Below are positions 8,460 through 18,601 of a stretch of DNA of 36,683 bases, piece by piece (the first letter of the stretch is position 1; every line of letters begins with the position of its first letter). The notes under the pieces are model-generated. The model saw only the letters and a list, made by a program, of their open reading frames with translations, made no database searches and was not told where the DNA came from. The DNA comes from Phycisphaerae bacterium (GTDB taxonomy: Bacteria; Planctomycetota; Phycisphaerae; UBA1845). The stretch covers positions 1-36,683 of the forward strand of contig JAJDDP010000022.1 of NCBI GenBank assembly GCA_029260235.1. The letters run 5' to 3'. The position numbers were made by a program, and so were the translations under genes.

Positions 8460-10075
8460 TATGGTTGCACCTCCGAGGTGGTGGTATCTTGGTCCTCATC
8501 GTCAGACTCAATAATGGCCAGCAGAAAGGAAGCTGGACGGCCTGTAACTTGCTCCAGCTCTACTGTCGCAAGAGCCGCGCTCTCTACGGCGTCCAGATAG
8601 CCGCTTCTCGCGGAGAGGTACGACCGTTCAGCTTCGAGTATGGAAAGGAATGGAAGCCGTCCGGCCTTGTAAGCCTCTCGGGAGAGCGCAACGCTGCGCT
8701 CCGCCGCCGGAAGCTGTTTGTCACGATAGAAGAAGGCGTTTTCGGAAGAGGTCTTTGCTCGCGCTAACCGAGCATGGATGTCCTGCACGACATTGATGAG
8801 CAGCGCGTCTCGAAACTGAAGGGCCTGTTCGAGTAGCCGGTCAGCCTTGGCAATCTGCGCTTGGTTCTGATCCCACAGCGGAAGTTCGATTCCTAGGGTA
8901 GGTCCGACGATGACATTCGTTCCCTGGTCTTCACGTGGCATCAGGTTGGGTGGCGTGAGCTGCCCCGACTGGAGCGAGTCATAGAAGGTCTCCTGTGCCC
9001 AGTTACGATTGCCGCGTGAGCGCCGTTCCGCCCGCTCAAGAGCGAATCCGAATTCCACTGACTTCAAGAACCGAACACGCTCTTCCTTGGCTCTTGCTTG
9101 TGCCTCGTCAACGGACTGTCTGGCAGCTTGGAGATCAAGCCGACTGTCCGTCGCGATTCGTTGTAGAGATTCCGGTGACACGCTCCAGTCGTTAGGTTCC
9201 GGAAGTGCTTCGTCCAGTTGCAACGACAAGGGCGAATCAGAGACTCCCAGGACTCTTGCCAACTCCGAATGAGCTTCAAGCGTTTCCAACCGGGCGTTGC
9301 GGAAGCTTGTTTCGGCTTCGAGCTTCTTGGTGCGGGCCACGTTCACGTCAATCTCGTTGCCCGTACCAGCCTTCCGGCGAAGTTCAGCAACCTGAAGCAG
9401 CCGCTCGGCGATGCCGAGCGTATCGCCCAGGATCAATTCCGCCTCGCGGATTTTGATCGCCCGTGTGTAGGCACGGCGAGCATCGAAGGCAATGACAGCT
9501 ACCAAATTGGCTGCATTCAAAATGGTGCGATCAAGCTGACGCTGCGCGACTTCCTTTCGGGCAGGAATCAGCCAGAGTTCCGCGATGTTCTGAGATAAGT
9601 CCGCTCCAAAATTCGCGAGCCCGCCGCCATCCGGGAATCGGAAAGACAAGGCCAAGGTTGGATTGCTGAACAGCCTGGACTGGACGAAATCGGCACGCGA
9701 AACGCCGACACTCAACATGGCAGCTCTCGCCATGGGGTTGTTCAGCAAAGCGACCTGCACCGCTTCGTCTGACGACAGGCGTCCTTGAAGAAGTTCGGCG
9801 GTTTTCGCACTCGCCGTCTGCGAATCGAGCAGCAGTAGTTCTTCCGACATCCCCGTCGCATGATGAACGGATGCGGCGGCACGCTGCATGTCGGGGCGAG
9901 CGTCGAGTGATGCGCATCCGCCAAAGAACATGACGAACACGCCGAGTATGACCAACACCAGGCGGCCACCAATTGTTGTGCAGTGGCTCGACCGGACGCG
10001 GTTGTTGTGGCAACGGCGATGGAGCCAACGCGCTCCAGCGCTCGTGGGCGGAATTGTAGGGAGCAAAATGTGCAC
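8459..10075 (-). CDS. TolC-family outer-membrane efflux protein (CusC/CzcC type)
   Basis: About 538 residues, with the two OEP repeats expected for a trimeric outer-membrane channel (roughly residues 100-310 and 330-520). Typical stretches are LLNNPMARAAMLSVGVSRAD, NPTLALSFRFPDG, and GNEIDVNVARTKKLEAE. A hydrophobic segment ending in FFGGCAS (Cys54 in this frame) is a lipoprotein signal, so the true N-terminus is probably shorter or has a long n-region. Start choice is uncertain. The frame opens with GTG at 10075, but a TTG at 10066 is better placed, eight bases after a GGAG. It follows the His-rich protein by 66 bases and overlaps the adaptor gene by one base. Confidence 0.92.
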   Translation of the reverse strand: MHILLPTIPPTSAGARWLHRRCHNNRVRSSHCTTIGGRLVLVILGVFVMFFGGCASLDARPDMQRAAASVHHATGMSEELLLLDSQTASAKTAELLQGRLSSDEAVQVALLNNPMARAAMLSVGVSRADFVQSRLFSNPTLALSFRFPDGGGLANFGADLSQNIAELWLIPARKEVAQRQLDRTILNAANLVAVIAFDARRAYTRAIKIREAELILGDTLGIAERLLQVAELRRKAGTGNEIDVNVARTKKLEAETSFRNARLETLEAHSELARVLGVSDSPLSLQLDEALPEPNDWSVSPESLQRIATDSRLDLQAARQSVDEAQARAKEERVRFLKSVEFGFALERAERRSRGNRNWAQETFYDSLQSGQLTPPNLMPREDQGTNVIVGPTLGIELPLWDQNQAQIAKADRLLEQALQFRDALLINVVQDIHARLARAKTSSENAFFYRDKQLPAAERSVALSREAYKAGRLPFLSILEAERSYLSARSGYLDAVESAALATVELEQVTGRPASFLLAIIESDDEDQDTTTSEVQP

Positions 10076-10141
10076 TCCGGAGTAGACCTATGTTGACCAG
10101 GCTGCGCGGGCGCAGCAACAAGCGAGCAATTAGCCCACTTA

Positions 10142-10576
10142 TCAGGTCAACAGGATCACTGTCCGGAGTCGAAAAAGATTATCTTCGTCAAGCGAATGTT
10201 TCGGAGGAGGCTTAGGTGGAACGAGTGTGGGCGGTTCGTACTGGCAAAGGATGCTCGTTTGGCAAAGAACCAAGACCTTGCCGATCGTTTGCCGTCCCTG
10301 GGAAGTCTGAACTGGCGGTGGAAAAAGCGGCAGGTCGCCATGATCATGGCTACCTATCTCATCGTGGTGGTCGTCCTTGGGGTCCGACTCAGAGTGGTCC
10401 GTATGACCGCTATGGCTGTGCCAATGCGAGTGTTCACTACCGTCGTGGTAATGCTTGTGCTCGTGGTGCCTATGGTCCGAGCCACTCTGGGCGTGCGAAC
10501 CAGCAATGTCAACGCGAAGTCCACTCGCGAAAACAAAGCTTGATAGGCCGCAGAGGATGATCGGAACTCGCTGCAT
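10142..10576 (-). CDS. His-rich secreted protein, first gene of the metal-efflux operon
   Basis: This 144-residue protein starts with a signal peptide (VPIILCGLSSFVFASG). A segment of about 60 residues follows with some 17 histidines, for example HRHHEHKHYHDGSEHSHWHS. The C-terminal part is Pro-rich (TLVPPKPPPKHS) with a CQTSILC pair. Such proteins precede efflux genes in several metal-resistance operons and are thought to bind or sense cations in the periplasm. Codon-level GC is similar to its neighbours. A promoter (10584-10612) places the likely transcription start at the ATG. The function is inferred from composition and context; no named domain was recognised. Confidence 0.8.
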   Translation of the reverse strand: MQRVPIILCGLSSFVFASGLRVDIAGSHAQSGSDHRHHEHKHYHDGSEHSHWHSHSGHTDHSESDPKDDHHDEIGSHDHGDLPLFPPPVQTSQGRQTIGKVLVLCQTSILCQYEPPTLVPPKPPPKHSLDEDNLFRLRTVILLT

Positions 10577-10583
10577 TATATCA

Positions 10584-10612
10584 AGTATATCGGCTCAATT
10601 CTGTCGCAGCAA
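10584..10612 (-). promoter_or_regulatory. Sigma70-type promoter of the efflux operon, apparently leaderless
   Basis: On the minus strand TTGCTG (10607-10612), a 17-base spacer and TATACT (10584-10589) are followed by seven bases and then the ATG at 10576. A start site about seven bases past the -10 would fall on the ATG itself. A second TATAAT overlaps the ATG. The -10 lies in an AT-rich repeat of GATATA half-sites that could hold an operator. Confidence 0.55.
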
Positions 10613-11056
10613 GATCATTGGAGGGGCCTGCAGTCAGAGTTACACCGTCGTTACCGCCCTTGTTACGCTGATCACGCCCTCAGCCAGTCGATTCGCCCAG
10701 AAACCGAGCCCTGTGCCGGTCGTAGGCAATCAGCGGAATGGACCAGGAATTGTCCAGCCATCGGAGTTGGGAACTAGGCATTTGGCGCGAGTCCGTGAGC
10801 GGTGGTGCAACCTCAGGCCGCTGCGGGTCCGGGCCTGCCAATCGTGGACTGGCTGCACGAGGTTTAGGGGTTTTACGCCGCGCATCTTACCCGTTCGAAA
10901 TCAACAGAATCCCGATTGTCGGATGCTCGATTCAGCCGTCTCGAGAACCTGTAACCGCCGAAACAGGGCCAAGAACACCGGTTTTCGGCCGATTCGGGGC
11001 TGCCTGCGTTTTGCAGGACCGCGGACGGCGCGCCGTAAGTGTTGGTGCAGCAACTC
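10613..11056. other. Region without a recognisable gene
   Basis: Beyond the efflux promoter, about 440 bases carry only frames rich in Arg, Cys and Gly that look non-coding on both strands. I see no RNA gene, array or clear element end. It adjoins the truncated 3' end of a transposase remnant, so part may be element debris too diverged to read. Confidence 0.5.
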
Positions 11057-11281
11057 TCAATTTATTTCGGGCTGGACAATGAGGAGCGCGCTTCGCCAGC
11101 TCGGCCAAAGCTTGGAAAGCCAGACCCAGAAAACGCGGTCGCGTTTGCGCAATTGCGGGTGTTTGGACTTGTGCTTGAGGATCGCCAGTTGCTAGTGCAG
11201 GGCGATGTTCTCGGTGACCAATTCGGCGCGGTCCGCCAGGATGTTCCGAATCAGAGAGCAGAAGACACGGTTCACGCTCAT
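11057..11281 (-). pseudogene. Transposase (integrase-core, DDE type) N-terminal remnant with in-frame amber
   Basis: The minus frame from the ATG at 11281 reads MSVNRVFCSLIRNILADRAE, then LVTENIALH, a TAG, and QLAILKHKSKHPQLRKRDRV, FWVWLSKLWPSWRSALLIVQ, before a TGA at 11057. This is the N-terminal leader common in planctomycete and delta-proteobacterial integrase-core transposases (RAELVAENLALRQQLAVLRR... WRxALxxVQP). The TAG takes the place of the first Gln of the QQLA pair, a one-base change from CAG. The whole catalytic domain after VQP is missing. The gene is dead in two independent ways. Confidence 0.7.
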
Positions 11282-11521
11282 TTGACAATCCTCAATGGTC
11301 ACAGAATTGCGACCAGCGTACCCAAGAGACCCTCGCAGAACAACGATGTAATGACAAGTAGTACGAAATAAGCAGGAGGGACAGCCCGACGACAGCAGCG
11401 AAAGCCCGAGTTTCGCGGCCAGTCGGCCATGAAAGAAGGTCGTGGTTCCGATCAAGCGATCCCCTCTGAGTGGAAGCGTGATAAGGGCAGTGCACAAACT
11501 TTGTTCATGCGTTGTAGCGAC
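11282..11521. other. Short non-coding stretch between transposase remnant and terminator
   Basis: A minus-strand frame starts at 11497 and runs into the transposase remnant, but its first part (many Cys, Leu and Gly) matches nothing I know. It may be the upstream flank of the dead element. No promoter or RNA gene is evident. Confidence 0.35.
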
Positions 11522-11562
11522 AAAAAGGCCGGACCGGCATGCTTTCGCGCACCGGCCCGGCT
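11522..11562 (-). terminator. Intrinsic terminator of the S8 peptidase gene
   Basis: On the minus strand the arms AGCCGGGCCGG and CCGGTCCGGCC form an 11-bp GC-rich stem with one mismatch and a 14-base loop. TTTTTG follows immediately. It sits 33 bases past the stop codon of the peptidase gene. Confidence 0.88.
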
Positions 11563-11594
11563 CCTAAGATCTTAAGGCTCGTAACGAGCAGCCG

Positions 11595-14500
11595 CTACGG
11601 ATAGACGAGGCTCGAACCGAACACGGCATAGCCCACCTGTTCCGGTGTGTGGGCACGCTCGGAATCGTTGATGGTGTCTTCATCGATGACCAAGTCCAAC
11701 TGGCTTGCCGACATCGGAGACGCCCCGTATGTGTACGCCCAGCCGCCGTTGTTGCCGTCCATCGCAGCCATTGTAACGATAGCGATGGAAGGAGTAGCAC
11801 CAAATGCGCTGCTGAACGAGTAGGTGTAGGGTGGCGAGTTCCCAACGCCGCGTACCAGGTCAACCCCTAGTGCTGCCTCGTATTCGACTCCGCCGATCGA
11901 ACCATGCCCCTGCTCGATCACGATGAAACCAACGGTCTCATCGGCCCGTGCAACGACGGGATCCTCTGCCACGCTTTTTCCGGTGCGGAACGCAGTAGAT
12001 GAAGGCGGTGCCGTGCGGGAACTGCCCATATCCCAGAACACGGACCAATCCGCATCGTTGTCACTCATGACCTGACCCAAGACTACCGGATTGGTGAACG
12101 CTTGGCCGTACGCCTGAGCTTCGCCAACCCAACTGTTGTTTTCATCGGTCAACGTCGAGGTGTAGGTCTGGGCATCGATGCTGACACCGTCGATGGTCCA
12201 GGAACCCTCCTCCACGACAATGTAATGAACGGTGTCCGTCGCCACGCCCCCAGTGCCGGCGTTTTGCAGCCAAACATCGAAGCTCGACGACGTGATCGAC
12301 CCTACCCGCGTTACTACCGGGATCGTGTTGTTGCTGTAGTTGATCGAGCACACGATAACAGGGCTAACGTATGAATTGATCAGGTTGACGGTCGCGCCTG
12401 CCGCTCCAATCGATACAGTTCCAGTTTCCATCTGTGCCGAAGGTCCACTAGAACAGGTGTCACTGGCTTCGTCACAACTTTCACCCGGGCAGGGATCACT
12501 ACCCGTCTGACAATCGAGCACGGGATCACAGGTTTCCGCACCATCACAGAAAAGCCCATTATCGCAACTCGCGTCGTCGGCGGTGTTGGAGCAACTATCT
12601 GCTCCTTCGTCGCAATCATCGATGGTGCAACCGACGCCGTCGTCACACGGATCGGAACCGGCCAGACAACCCTGCACTGCATCGCACATCTCGTCACCGT
12701 TGCAATACAGGCCGTCATCGCAGTTGCCGTCGTTGGTGGTGTTGTCGCACTGATCGGTCCCTTCATTGCAGGAATCATCCGTACATGGGATGTTATCATC
12801 GCAATCGACCGTGGAGCCAGCCACGCAGTCGAAGACCGGATCGCAGGTCTCTGCCCCGTCGCAGAACGAACCGTTGTCGCACGCGCCGTTGTTCGGCGAA
12901 TTATCGCACGCGTCGGTTCCTTCGTTGCACGCGTCAACCGTGCAGCCAACGCCATCATCGCAATCAATGGCTGTCCCGGATTGGCAATCGAGCACTGCAT
13001 CACAGGTTTCACTGCCATCACAGAATAGGCCGTTATCGCAATTTGAGTTGTTGGTTGTGTTGTCGCACGAATCGGTGCCCTCGTTGCAAGAGTCGTCCGT
13101 GCATCCCACGCCATCATCGCAATTGGGCGCAGTGCCCGCGACGCAATTACCCGCGACGCAATCCTCGGCTCCGTTGCAATACAGGCCGTCATCGCAGTCG
13201 GCAGGAACGGTGCAAACCGGGCCACCGGTGGCATCCAACTGAAGGTCGTCGATACAGATGTCGCCCTGCCAGCTGGCGCCGGTTACGCCCCGGAAACGAA
13301 TCGTGACAATAGAGCCCGACCACGCTGAAAGATCGACGGTGGCCTGCTGCCACGCACTGCCTTGGGTGCCGGACAAGCTCCATTCGGTCGTCCAGGCTGA
13401 GCAGTCGTCGGAGACTTCCATGTACAAGGTGCCCACGTCGCTTCCAAGCATGTGATACCAGAAGGAGAGGCTAGCTGTTGACGAGCTGGTCAGATCCACA
13501 CATGGACCCTCCAAGATCGCACTCATCGTCGGGTAGTTCGGACTGGAGGATTCTATGTACATGTACCAACCCGAGCCCGTGGTGTGATCACCCGAGGGCC
13601 CGGTGCCGTTCGACGGCGTGCCGCCGCTATTACGGGTCCAATCGATGTTATCTCCGCCGACGTTGGACCAGTCGCCGAACCCGGCTTCGTAGTCTTCGCT
13701 GTCGGGGAATGAGGAAACCAGGGCTGGGCAGGTGCTGGAGCAGACGCCGCCGCTGCAAGAATCATCAGTGCAGCCATTGCCATCGTCGCAGTTGATCGGA
13801 GCATTCTGGCAGAGATTGGTCACGCATGAATCCACCGTACAAGCGTCGCCGTCATCGCATTCGGGATTGCTCGAACAGGCAACACCCGACGCGTCGATGC
13901 TGACGTCATCGATGGCGATGTCGCTATTCCAGCTCGCCCCGCGGGTACCCACGAAGCGGACCTTGACAACCGATCCGGCGAAGGCATCGAGGCTGACGTT
14001 GGCATTAAACCATGTGTTGCCTTGGTCTCCCGATAAGGTCCACACGTTTGTCCAGGCAGAGCAGTCGTTGGAGACTTCGACATCCAGTGTGCCGATGTTG
14101 GCCCCGTACATGTGGTACCAGAACGATAGATCGACCGTGCTGGACAAAGTCAGATCGAGACACGGGCCTTCGAGGATGGCTGTGTCGCCGGTTGCTCGTG
14201 GGCTAGAGGTCTCGATGTACATGTAGAAGCCTGAAGCACTCCCCGTAGTATGATCGACGGACGGTCCGGTGTTGGACGAAGGTGTACCACCGGCATCGCG
14301 CGTCCAGTCAAAGACGTCGCCGCTCGCGTTTGTCCAGCCGCCCAAGCCGGCCTCAAAGTCTTCTGAGTACGGATAGGAAGAAACCATGCCTGGACAATCG
14401 TTCACGCATGAATTGCCAACGCAGGTGTCAGTCGTACATCCATTACCGTCATCGCAATCGCCTGCATCGACACACTCAACTGCCTGGCAGGTATCCGTTC

Positions 14501-17180
14501 CTTCATCGCACGATTGGCCGGGACATGGATCGCTGCCAGCTTGACAATCCAGTATCGCGCTGCAGGTTTCAGCTCCGTTGCAGAACTGGCCGTCGTCGCA
14601 GTTTCCATCATTCACGACATTATCGCACGAATCGGTTCCAGTATTGCACGAATCATCCGTGCATCCGACACCGTCGTCGCAGCTCGGTGCCGTTCCAGCT
14701 TGGCAATCCGATGCAACATCGCACGATTCGGAGCCGTTGCAGAATACACCGTCGTCACATGCAACGTTGTTGGGCGTATGGGTGCAGGAATCACTGCCCT
14801 CATCGCACTGATCGGTGGTACAACCGACCGAATCATCGCAATTGGGAGCTGTGCCTGCCTGACAGTCGAGCCCGGCATCACACGATTCTGCGCCGTCGCA
14901 CCACAAGCCGTTGTCGCAGTTCGCGTTGTTGGCTGTGTTGTCACAGGAATCGGTGGCTTCGTTGCACGAATCGTCCGTACAGCCGACACCGTCATCGCAA
15001 TTCACCGCAGATCCTGCTTGACAGCTACCTGCGACGCACTGCTCCTCGCCGTTGCAGAAGATGCCATCCGAGCAATCCCCATTGATCTGGCAGTCAAAGC
15101 AACTGTTTGAGCCTTCGTCGCAAAGCTGGCCCGGACACGGATCGCCACCGGCCTGGCAGCCGAGCGTTGCGTGGCACGTTTCTGCGCCGTTGCAGAACTG
15201 GCCGTCGTCACAGCCACCATCGTCGGGAGTGTTGTCGCACGTGTCTGTACCCTCGTTGCACAAATCTGTCGTGCACACGACACTGTCGTCACAGTCGGGA
15301 GCTGTGCCGGATTGGCAATCCAGCACCGGGTCGCAGGTCTCATCACCGTTGCAATACTGGCCGTCGCTGCAAAGTCCATCGCTGGGCACATTGTCGCACG
15401 AATCTGTACCCTCGTTGCAGGAATCAGTCGTGCATCCCACGCCATCATTGCAGCTAGGAGCGCTGCCTGCTTGGCAATCGCTGACCGCGTCGCATGTCTC
15501 AGCACCATCGCACCATTGACCGTTATCGCAGTTACCGTTGTTGGCGATATTGTCGCAGGAGTCGGTCCCTTCGTTGCAGGAGTCATCCGTACAGCCGACG
15601 CCGTCGTTGCAATCCACGGCCGTGCCGCCTTGGCAGGAACCGGCTACGCAGGTTTCTGCGCCGTTGCAGTAGATGCCATCATCGCATTGTCCATCGCCGG
15701 TGCATCCCGTTCCGACTAGCGCCAATGTATTCAACACATCAATACGGCCATAGCCATACGCCCGGTCAAACCCCGCAGGGCCCATGTCAATCGCACCATC
15801 ACGAATGATCTGTCGAACCTCCGCTGGCGTTAGCGAAGGATCAAGATCCAGAACAAGGGCAGCCAAGCCGACCACGGTTGGGCAGGACATGCTGGTCCCC
15901 GAATTGCCGGCGATCGATCCGCCGCCCGCTGCGTTGCTGGCCGACCAGATGTTAGCCCCAGGTGCAGTTACATCCAGGAAATCGCTCTCATTGCTGAAGC
16001 AGCCCACCTCGTCTGTCTGGGGCCCGAAGTCGGTGCAGATGCCCCAGTTCCAGTTTGTCGTGGGGTCCTCGCACGTGGGATAGTCATTCTTCCAGGTCAT
16101 GCCAACGGCGATAACGTTGGCACCACATGCGGGTGAACCCATCGAGTTTGAGTTGTTCTCATTGCCCGAGGCAGCGATAGCTACGACGCCGTTGGAGGCA
16201 GCGTTGTTTGCGGCGACCGCCCAGCTGTGCGTACAAGCACCGCTGGAGAAGTTGCCCGTCCCAATGCTCATGTTAATGACATCGCCCTGGGCGCCCGATC
16301 CGGATTGATCGGCTGCGTAGTTGATACCGGCGATGATGTCGCTGTCGAATCCGCCACCGCCTGAGTTGAGAACCTTCACGCCGATCAATGTGGCGTTAGG
16401 TGCTACACCCTGGAGGGGCAAGGATCCTGTGCCACAGGGATCCCAGCTAAGGCCTGTTCCTCCCGCTGCAATGCCTGCAACGTGGGAACCATGGCCGTTG
16501 TCATCTTCGGGATTCGAGTCGTCATTGTAGAAGTCGTAACCGGCGGCCGTGTCGATTCGGGTCGAGTACATGACGTGATCCGAATCGATACCCGTATCAA
16601 CGATGCAGATCCGCACACCCGTGCCGTCGGCAGAGTACCCGGCCCCGGTGATCTGGCTTTGCAGACCTCGAATCAGTGGAATGCTGTCATGCAGACGCAC
16701 CACGTTGGGGTGATATTCATCAATTTCAACTTTGACCACGCCGGGAAGCTGGGCAAGCCCATCGACCTGGTCCTCTGGGATATCCCGAAGGTTGAAGACA
16801 TTCGGTAGGACGGTGGCGTATTCGTACTTGAGGAAGCCCTGGCGATCTTGGGCGAAAGTCTCAAGTGAGTGCTTGACGTCCGCAGCGCGTGCGTTGCCGA
16901 AGTCCATGTACACCAGCACGCTGATCCTTCCCTGGGCGAGCCCTCGACCAATTTCGTGGTCGGCGATCTGAGCTGCGATCTGAGCTTCGGAGTATTCCAC
17001 CTGCTCCCCGGCTCTTGCGAAGCTGGCATCCGCCGCCTCCCAATCAACCTCCAACTGAACAGTGTCGATCTCCGGTACCTCGGTCAGGCGTTGAGCAATC
17101 GCGGCAGGCACTTGGCCCGCAATCGTGAGCAATGCCGCCCATACGCACATCCACTTGATGATCTGCCCCTTCAATCGCAT
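11595..17180 (-). CDS. Giant secreted subtilisin-like (S8) peptidase with Cys-rich repeats and two MAM-like domains
   Basis: 1861 residues from the ATG at 17180, preferred over an upstream start at 17258 because GAGGAG precedes it and a signal peptide follows ([20 protein letters not shown]). An I9-like propeptide region spans about 60-165. The catalytic triad is visible: Asp in IVDTGID (about 195), His in NGHGSHVAG (about 231), Ser in GTSMSCPT (about 430). From about 485 to 930 stand eight repeats of about 53 residues (CDDGxxCNGxExC...CTxDxCNEGTDxCDN). They are followed by MAM-like domain 1 (about 931-1100), a Cys-rich bridge, MAM-like domain 2 (about 1153-1315), five more repeats (to about 1580) and a beta-rich C-terminal region. 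No sorting motif was seen. The repeats have many paired Cys and acidic Asp, suggesting disulphide-stabilised, possibly Ca-binding stalks. The gene is monocistronic with its own terminator. Confidence 0.93.
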   Translation of the reverse strand: MRLKGQIIKWMCVWAALLTIAGQVPAAIAQRLTEVPEIDTVQLEVDWEAADASFARAGEQVEYSEAQIAAQIADHEIGRGLAQGRISVLVYMDFGNARAADVKHSLETFAQDRQGFLKYEYATVLPNVFNLRDIPEDQVDGLAQLPGVVKVEIDEYHPNVVRLHDSIPLIRGLQSQITGAGYSADGTGVRICIVDTGIDSDHVMYSTRIDTAAGYDFYNDDSNPEDDNGHGSHVAGIAAGGTGLSWDPCGTGSLPLQGVAPNATLIGVKVLNSGGGGFDSDIIAGINYAADQSGSGAQGDVINMSIGTGNFSSGACTHSWAVAANNAASNGVVAIAASGNENNSNSMGSPACGANVIAVGMTWKNDYPTCEDPTTNWNWGICTDFGPQTDEVGCFSNESDFLDVTAPGANIWSASNAAGGGSIAGNSGTSMSCPTVVGLAALVLDLDPSLTPAEVRQIIRDGAIDMGPAGFDRAYGYGRIDVLNTLALVGTGCTGDGQCDDGIYCNGAETCVAGSCQGGTAVDCNDGVGCTDDSCNEGTDSCDNIANNGNCDNGQWCDGAETCDAVSDCQAGSAPSCNDGVGCTTDSCNEGTDSCDNVPSDGLCSDGQYCNGDETCDPVLDCQSGTAPDCDDSVVCTTDLCNEGTDTCDNTPDDGGCDDGQFCNGAETCHATLGCQAGGDPCPGQLCDEGSNSCFDCQINGDCSDGIFCNGEEQCVAGSCQAGSAVNCDDGVGCTDDSCNEATDSCDNTANNANCDNGLWCDGAESCDAGLDCQAGTAPNCDDSVGCTTDQCDEGSDSCTHTPNNVACDDGVFCNGSESCDVASDCQAGTAPSCDDGVGCTDDSCNTGTDSCDNVVNDGNCDDGQFCNGAETCSAILDCQAGSDPCPGQSCDEGTDTCQAVECVDAGDCDDGNGCTTDTCVGNSCVNDCPGMVSSYPYSEDFEAGLGGWTNASGDVFDWTRDAGGTPSSNTGPSVDHTTGSASGFYMYIETSSPRATGDTAILEGPCLDLTLSSTVDLSFWYHMYGANIGTLDVEVSNDCSAWTNVWTLSGDQGNTWFNANVSLDAFAGSVVKVRFVGTRGASWNSDIAIDDVSIDASGVACSSNPECDDGDACTVDSCVTNLCQNAPINCDDGNGCTDDSCSGGVCSSTCPALVSSFPDSEDYEAGFGDWSNVGGDNIDWTRNSGGTPSNGTGPSGDHTTGSGWYMYIESSSPNYPTMSAILEGPCVDLTSSSTASLSFWYHMLGSDVGTLYMEVSDDCSAWTTEWSLSGTQGSAWQQATVDLSAWSGSIVTIRFRGVTGASWQGDICIDDLQLDATGGPVCTVPADCDDGLYCNGAEDCVAGNCVAGTAPNCDDGVGCTDDSCNEGTDSCDNTTNNSNCDNGLFCDGSETCDAVLDCQSGTAIDCDDGVGCTVDACNEGTDACDNSPNNGACDNGSFCDGAETCDPVFDCVAGSTVDCDDNIPCTDDSCNEGTDQCDNTTNDGNCDDGLYCNGDEMCDAVQGCLAGSDPCDDGVGCTIDDCDEGADSCSNTADDASCDNGLFCDGAETCDPVLDCQTGSDPCPGESCDEASDTCSSGPSAQMETGTVSIGAAGATVNLINSYVSPVIVCSINYSNNTIPVVTRVGSITSSSFDVWLQNAGTGGVATDTVHYIVVEEGSWTIDGVSIDAQTYTSTLTDENNSWVGEAQAYGQAFTNPVVLGQVMSDNDADWSVFWDMGSSRTAPPSSTAFRTGKSVAEDPVVARADETVGFIVIEQGHGSIGGVEYEAALGVDLVRGVGNSPPYTYSFSSAFGATPSIAIVTMAAMDGNNGGWAYTYGASPMSASQLDLVIDEDTINDSERAHTPEQVGYAVFGSSLVYP

Positions 17181-17565
17181 AGTATGACGCTCCTCTGTAT
17201 CCGGGCCGTTGACGCGCGCAACACCGCAGGCGACAAATCGGCCAGTGTTCCTAGCCAACTACTAGATGAGACTGTGGACGAAACTAAGGCTAGCGCAACA
17301 ACGATCCTCGCTGGGCGAGAGACGGCACCTGCAACGTCATCACGCATTCAACACTATCATCAATGTGGAGCCCGCCCATCGGAAGTACACCGAATCGATG
17401 AGCAAAACCAACGCAGCAACGAGCATACTGGAACCGTTGAGATCAAAACAAGCTTTGACATGACAATTGCATCACCGAAGGCGTGATGCGTTGTGATATC
17501 TGGCGTCGCAGGCGGCGCGCACGCCGCCGAATCGCCACTACCCTGACGAGAGGGGCAGGAAGTTC
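17181..17565. other. Upstream region of the S8 peptidase with two hairpins
   Basis: No gene was found in these 385 bases; several short frames are not protein-like. Two inverted repeats stand at 17469-17489 (arms GCATCAC and GTGATGC, 7-base loop) and 17511-17528 (arms GGCGGCG and CGCCGCC, 4-base loop). Neither is followed by a T-run. The peptidase promoter must lie here but I could not pick one with confidence. Confidence 0.5.
17469..17528. repeat. Two adjacent perfect inverted repeats
   Basis: The first has 7-bp arms GCATCAC/GTGATGC around seven bases. The second has 7-bp arms GGCGGCG/CGCCGCC around four bases. They lie 21 bases apart between the peptidase promoter region and a TrkA-like remnant. 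They could be a bidirectional transcript end or an element end. Confidence 0.45.
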
Positions 17566-17895
17566 TCAATATGGCTCGGGATCGCCGCTCAAGCGATGAA
17601 CCTCTTTGAGCGTTTCGGTGTGGATGGTGAATCTATCGCCAGGCGGAAACGGTACCCGCTCTAAATCTGAGCCATGCGAAATCACCACGACATGCCGGTT
17701 CTTTGTCAATTGGCCCACTTTCTGACCCGCCAATTCGTTTTCTGGCCTCATGACTAAATCGGCTACGACCAGGAGTAGATCCCCCGCATAGAGCGAGTTG
17801 GTGATTGACCGGCCGCTCGAACTGGTGGCAAACACAGGCGCTGCCAGCTCTAATGGACTCAGGGCTAGTTGGATTAGTCGTGGAGTGTTCCTCCC
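17566..17895 (-). pseudogene. TrkA/RCK-type potassium-channel regulator, C-terminal remnant
   Basis: An open minus frame from about 17895 reads LIQLALSPLELAAPVFATSS, then YAGDLLLVVADLVMRPENEL, AGQKVGQLTKNRHVVVISH, and FPPGDRFTIHTETLKEVHRL. The pattern (loss-prone linker, GDxLLVxAD, RPENxLAGxxVGxL, PPGDxxxxxxxxL) resembles the C-terminal RCK_C region of NAD-binding TrkA-like proteins that gate potassium channels. An in-frame TAA lies just upstream. The expected Rossmann domain and channel helices are absent, so this is a fragment. It adjoins an IS256 remnant, which suggests insertion and decay. The family assignment is by motif memory only. Confidence 0.45.
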
Positions 17896-17989
17896 GAATA
17901 TCGATTATGAGACCAAAATCCCAGGCCACGGCAAGCGTAGGTGGGGTGGCCCGCGATCTATGGTCGAAAGTCGTGGGTTGACCATCTGG

Positions 17990-18290
17990 TCAGGCAGCGG
18001 TTTTCTTGACCCCATCGACGAACTGGGCGCCGGCGATGACACCTGCGATGATTGCCAAGCCGTTCAGACTTCGCCATTTCTTCGATGCACTCTCCATCAG
18101 CTTGAAGGCCATGGCTAGGCCGGCTGCACGCGAGCCTGAACCCTCGGTCATGCGATACCGCAATCGCACGGCTGCGAACACCGATTCGATCGGATTCATG
18201 GTGCGAAGATGCATCCAATGTTCGGCTGGGAAGTCGTAGAAGGGCAGCAACCTATCCCGATCCCTGCTTAGGCATGCGGTATCGCGATAC
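17990..18290 (-). pseudogene. IS256-family (mutator) transposase C-terminal remnant
   Basis: The minus frame reads RDRDRLLPFYDFPAEHWMHL, then RTMNPIESVFAAVRLRYRMT, EGSGSRAAGLAMAFKLMES, and KKWRSLNGL, ending at 17990-17992. The FYDFPAEHW, RTxNPIES and GSRxAGLAMAFK motifs are diagnostic of the C-terminal end of IS256-type transposases. Only about 95 residues of roughly 400 remain. Upstream the frame stays open (RLYAEQLAAIANPITIPVTS) but no longer resembles the family, so the element has been cut or fused. Not functional. Confidence 0.85.
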
Positions 18291-18601
18291 CCGACACGGC
18301 TGGTGACGGGAATGGTGATGGGGTTAGCAATCGCTGCCAGTTGCTCGGCATAAAGCCGCTGCCCACGCCGTATTGGCGCGGGCCTAGCTTCCGGAGGATT
18401 TACGCATTTCTCCTCGACGTCGAATCGAGTACGCTAGCAGCCCAATGAAAGAACGTGGCGATAGCTTCTAGCTAGTGTCTTCATTGGCGAGATGACGGTG
18501 CCACCGGAGAGCTGTTGATTTCAACAGGTTGCTCAGCGGCGCCGCATCTTTGCGGGGCCAGTTCAGATTCAAATCTAACCTAAGCGGGGACAAATCAGAT
18601 C
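18291..18601. other. Region upstream of the ACT-domain gene
   Basis: Open minus-strand sequence of unknown origin (reading ...GQRLYAEQLAAIANPITIP) continues into the IS256 remnant. The part nearest the ACT gene holds GCGGCGCCGC and AGATTCAAATCT, both palindromic. These may be operator-like but are not assigned. No gene is called. Confidence 0.4.

Noticed and set aside
10455..11195. 246-residue plus-strand frame over the efflux promoter and transposase remnant
   Set aside because: It runs antisense to a recognisable His-rich gene and a recognisable transposase fragment. Its composition (Arg, Cys, Ser) is that of a shadow frame.
12430..15720. Regularly spaced repeats that could suggest a CRISPR array
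   Set aside because: The period (about 159 bases) is coding for 53-residue protein repeats. There are no short identical repeats with unique spacers.
12380..15808. Many long frames on both strands inside the peptidase repeat region
   Set aside because: They repeat the same period as the Cys-rich repeats and are rich in Arg/Thr/Ala or Ser/Gln. The frame of the S8 peptidase explains the sequence fully.
17266..17486. Short plus-strand frames upstream of the peptidase gene
   Set aside because: No protein-like pattern, no ribosome site, and overlap with the peptidase promoter region and hairpins.
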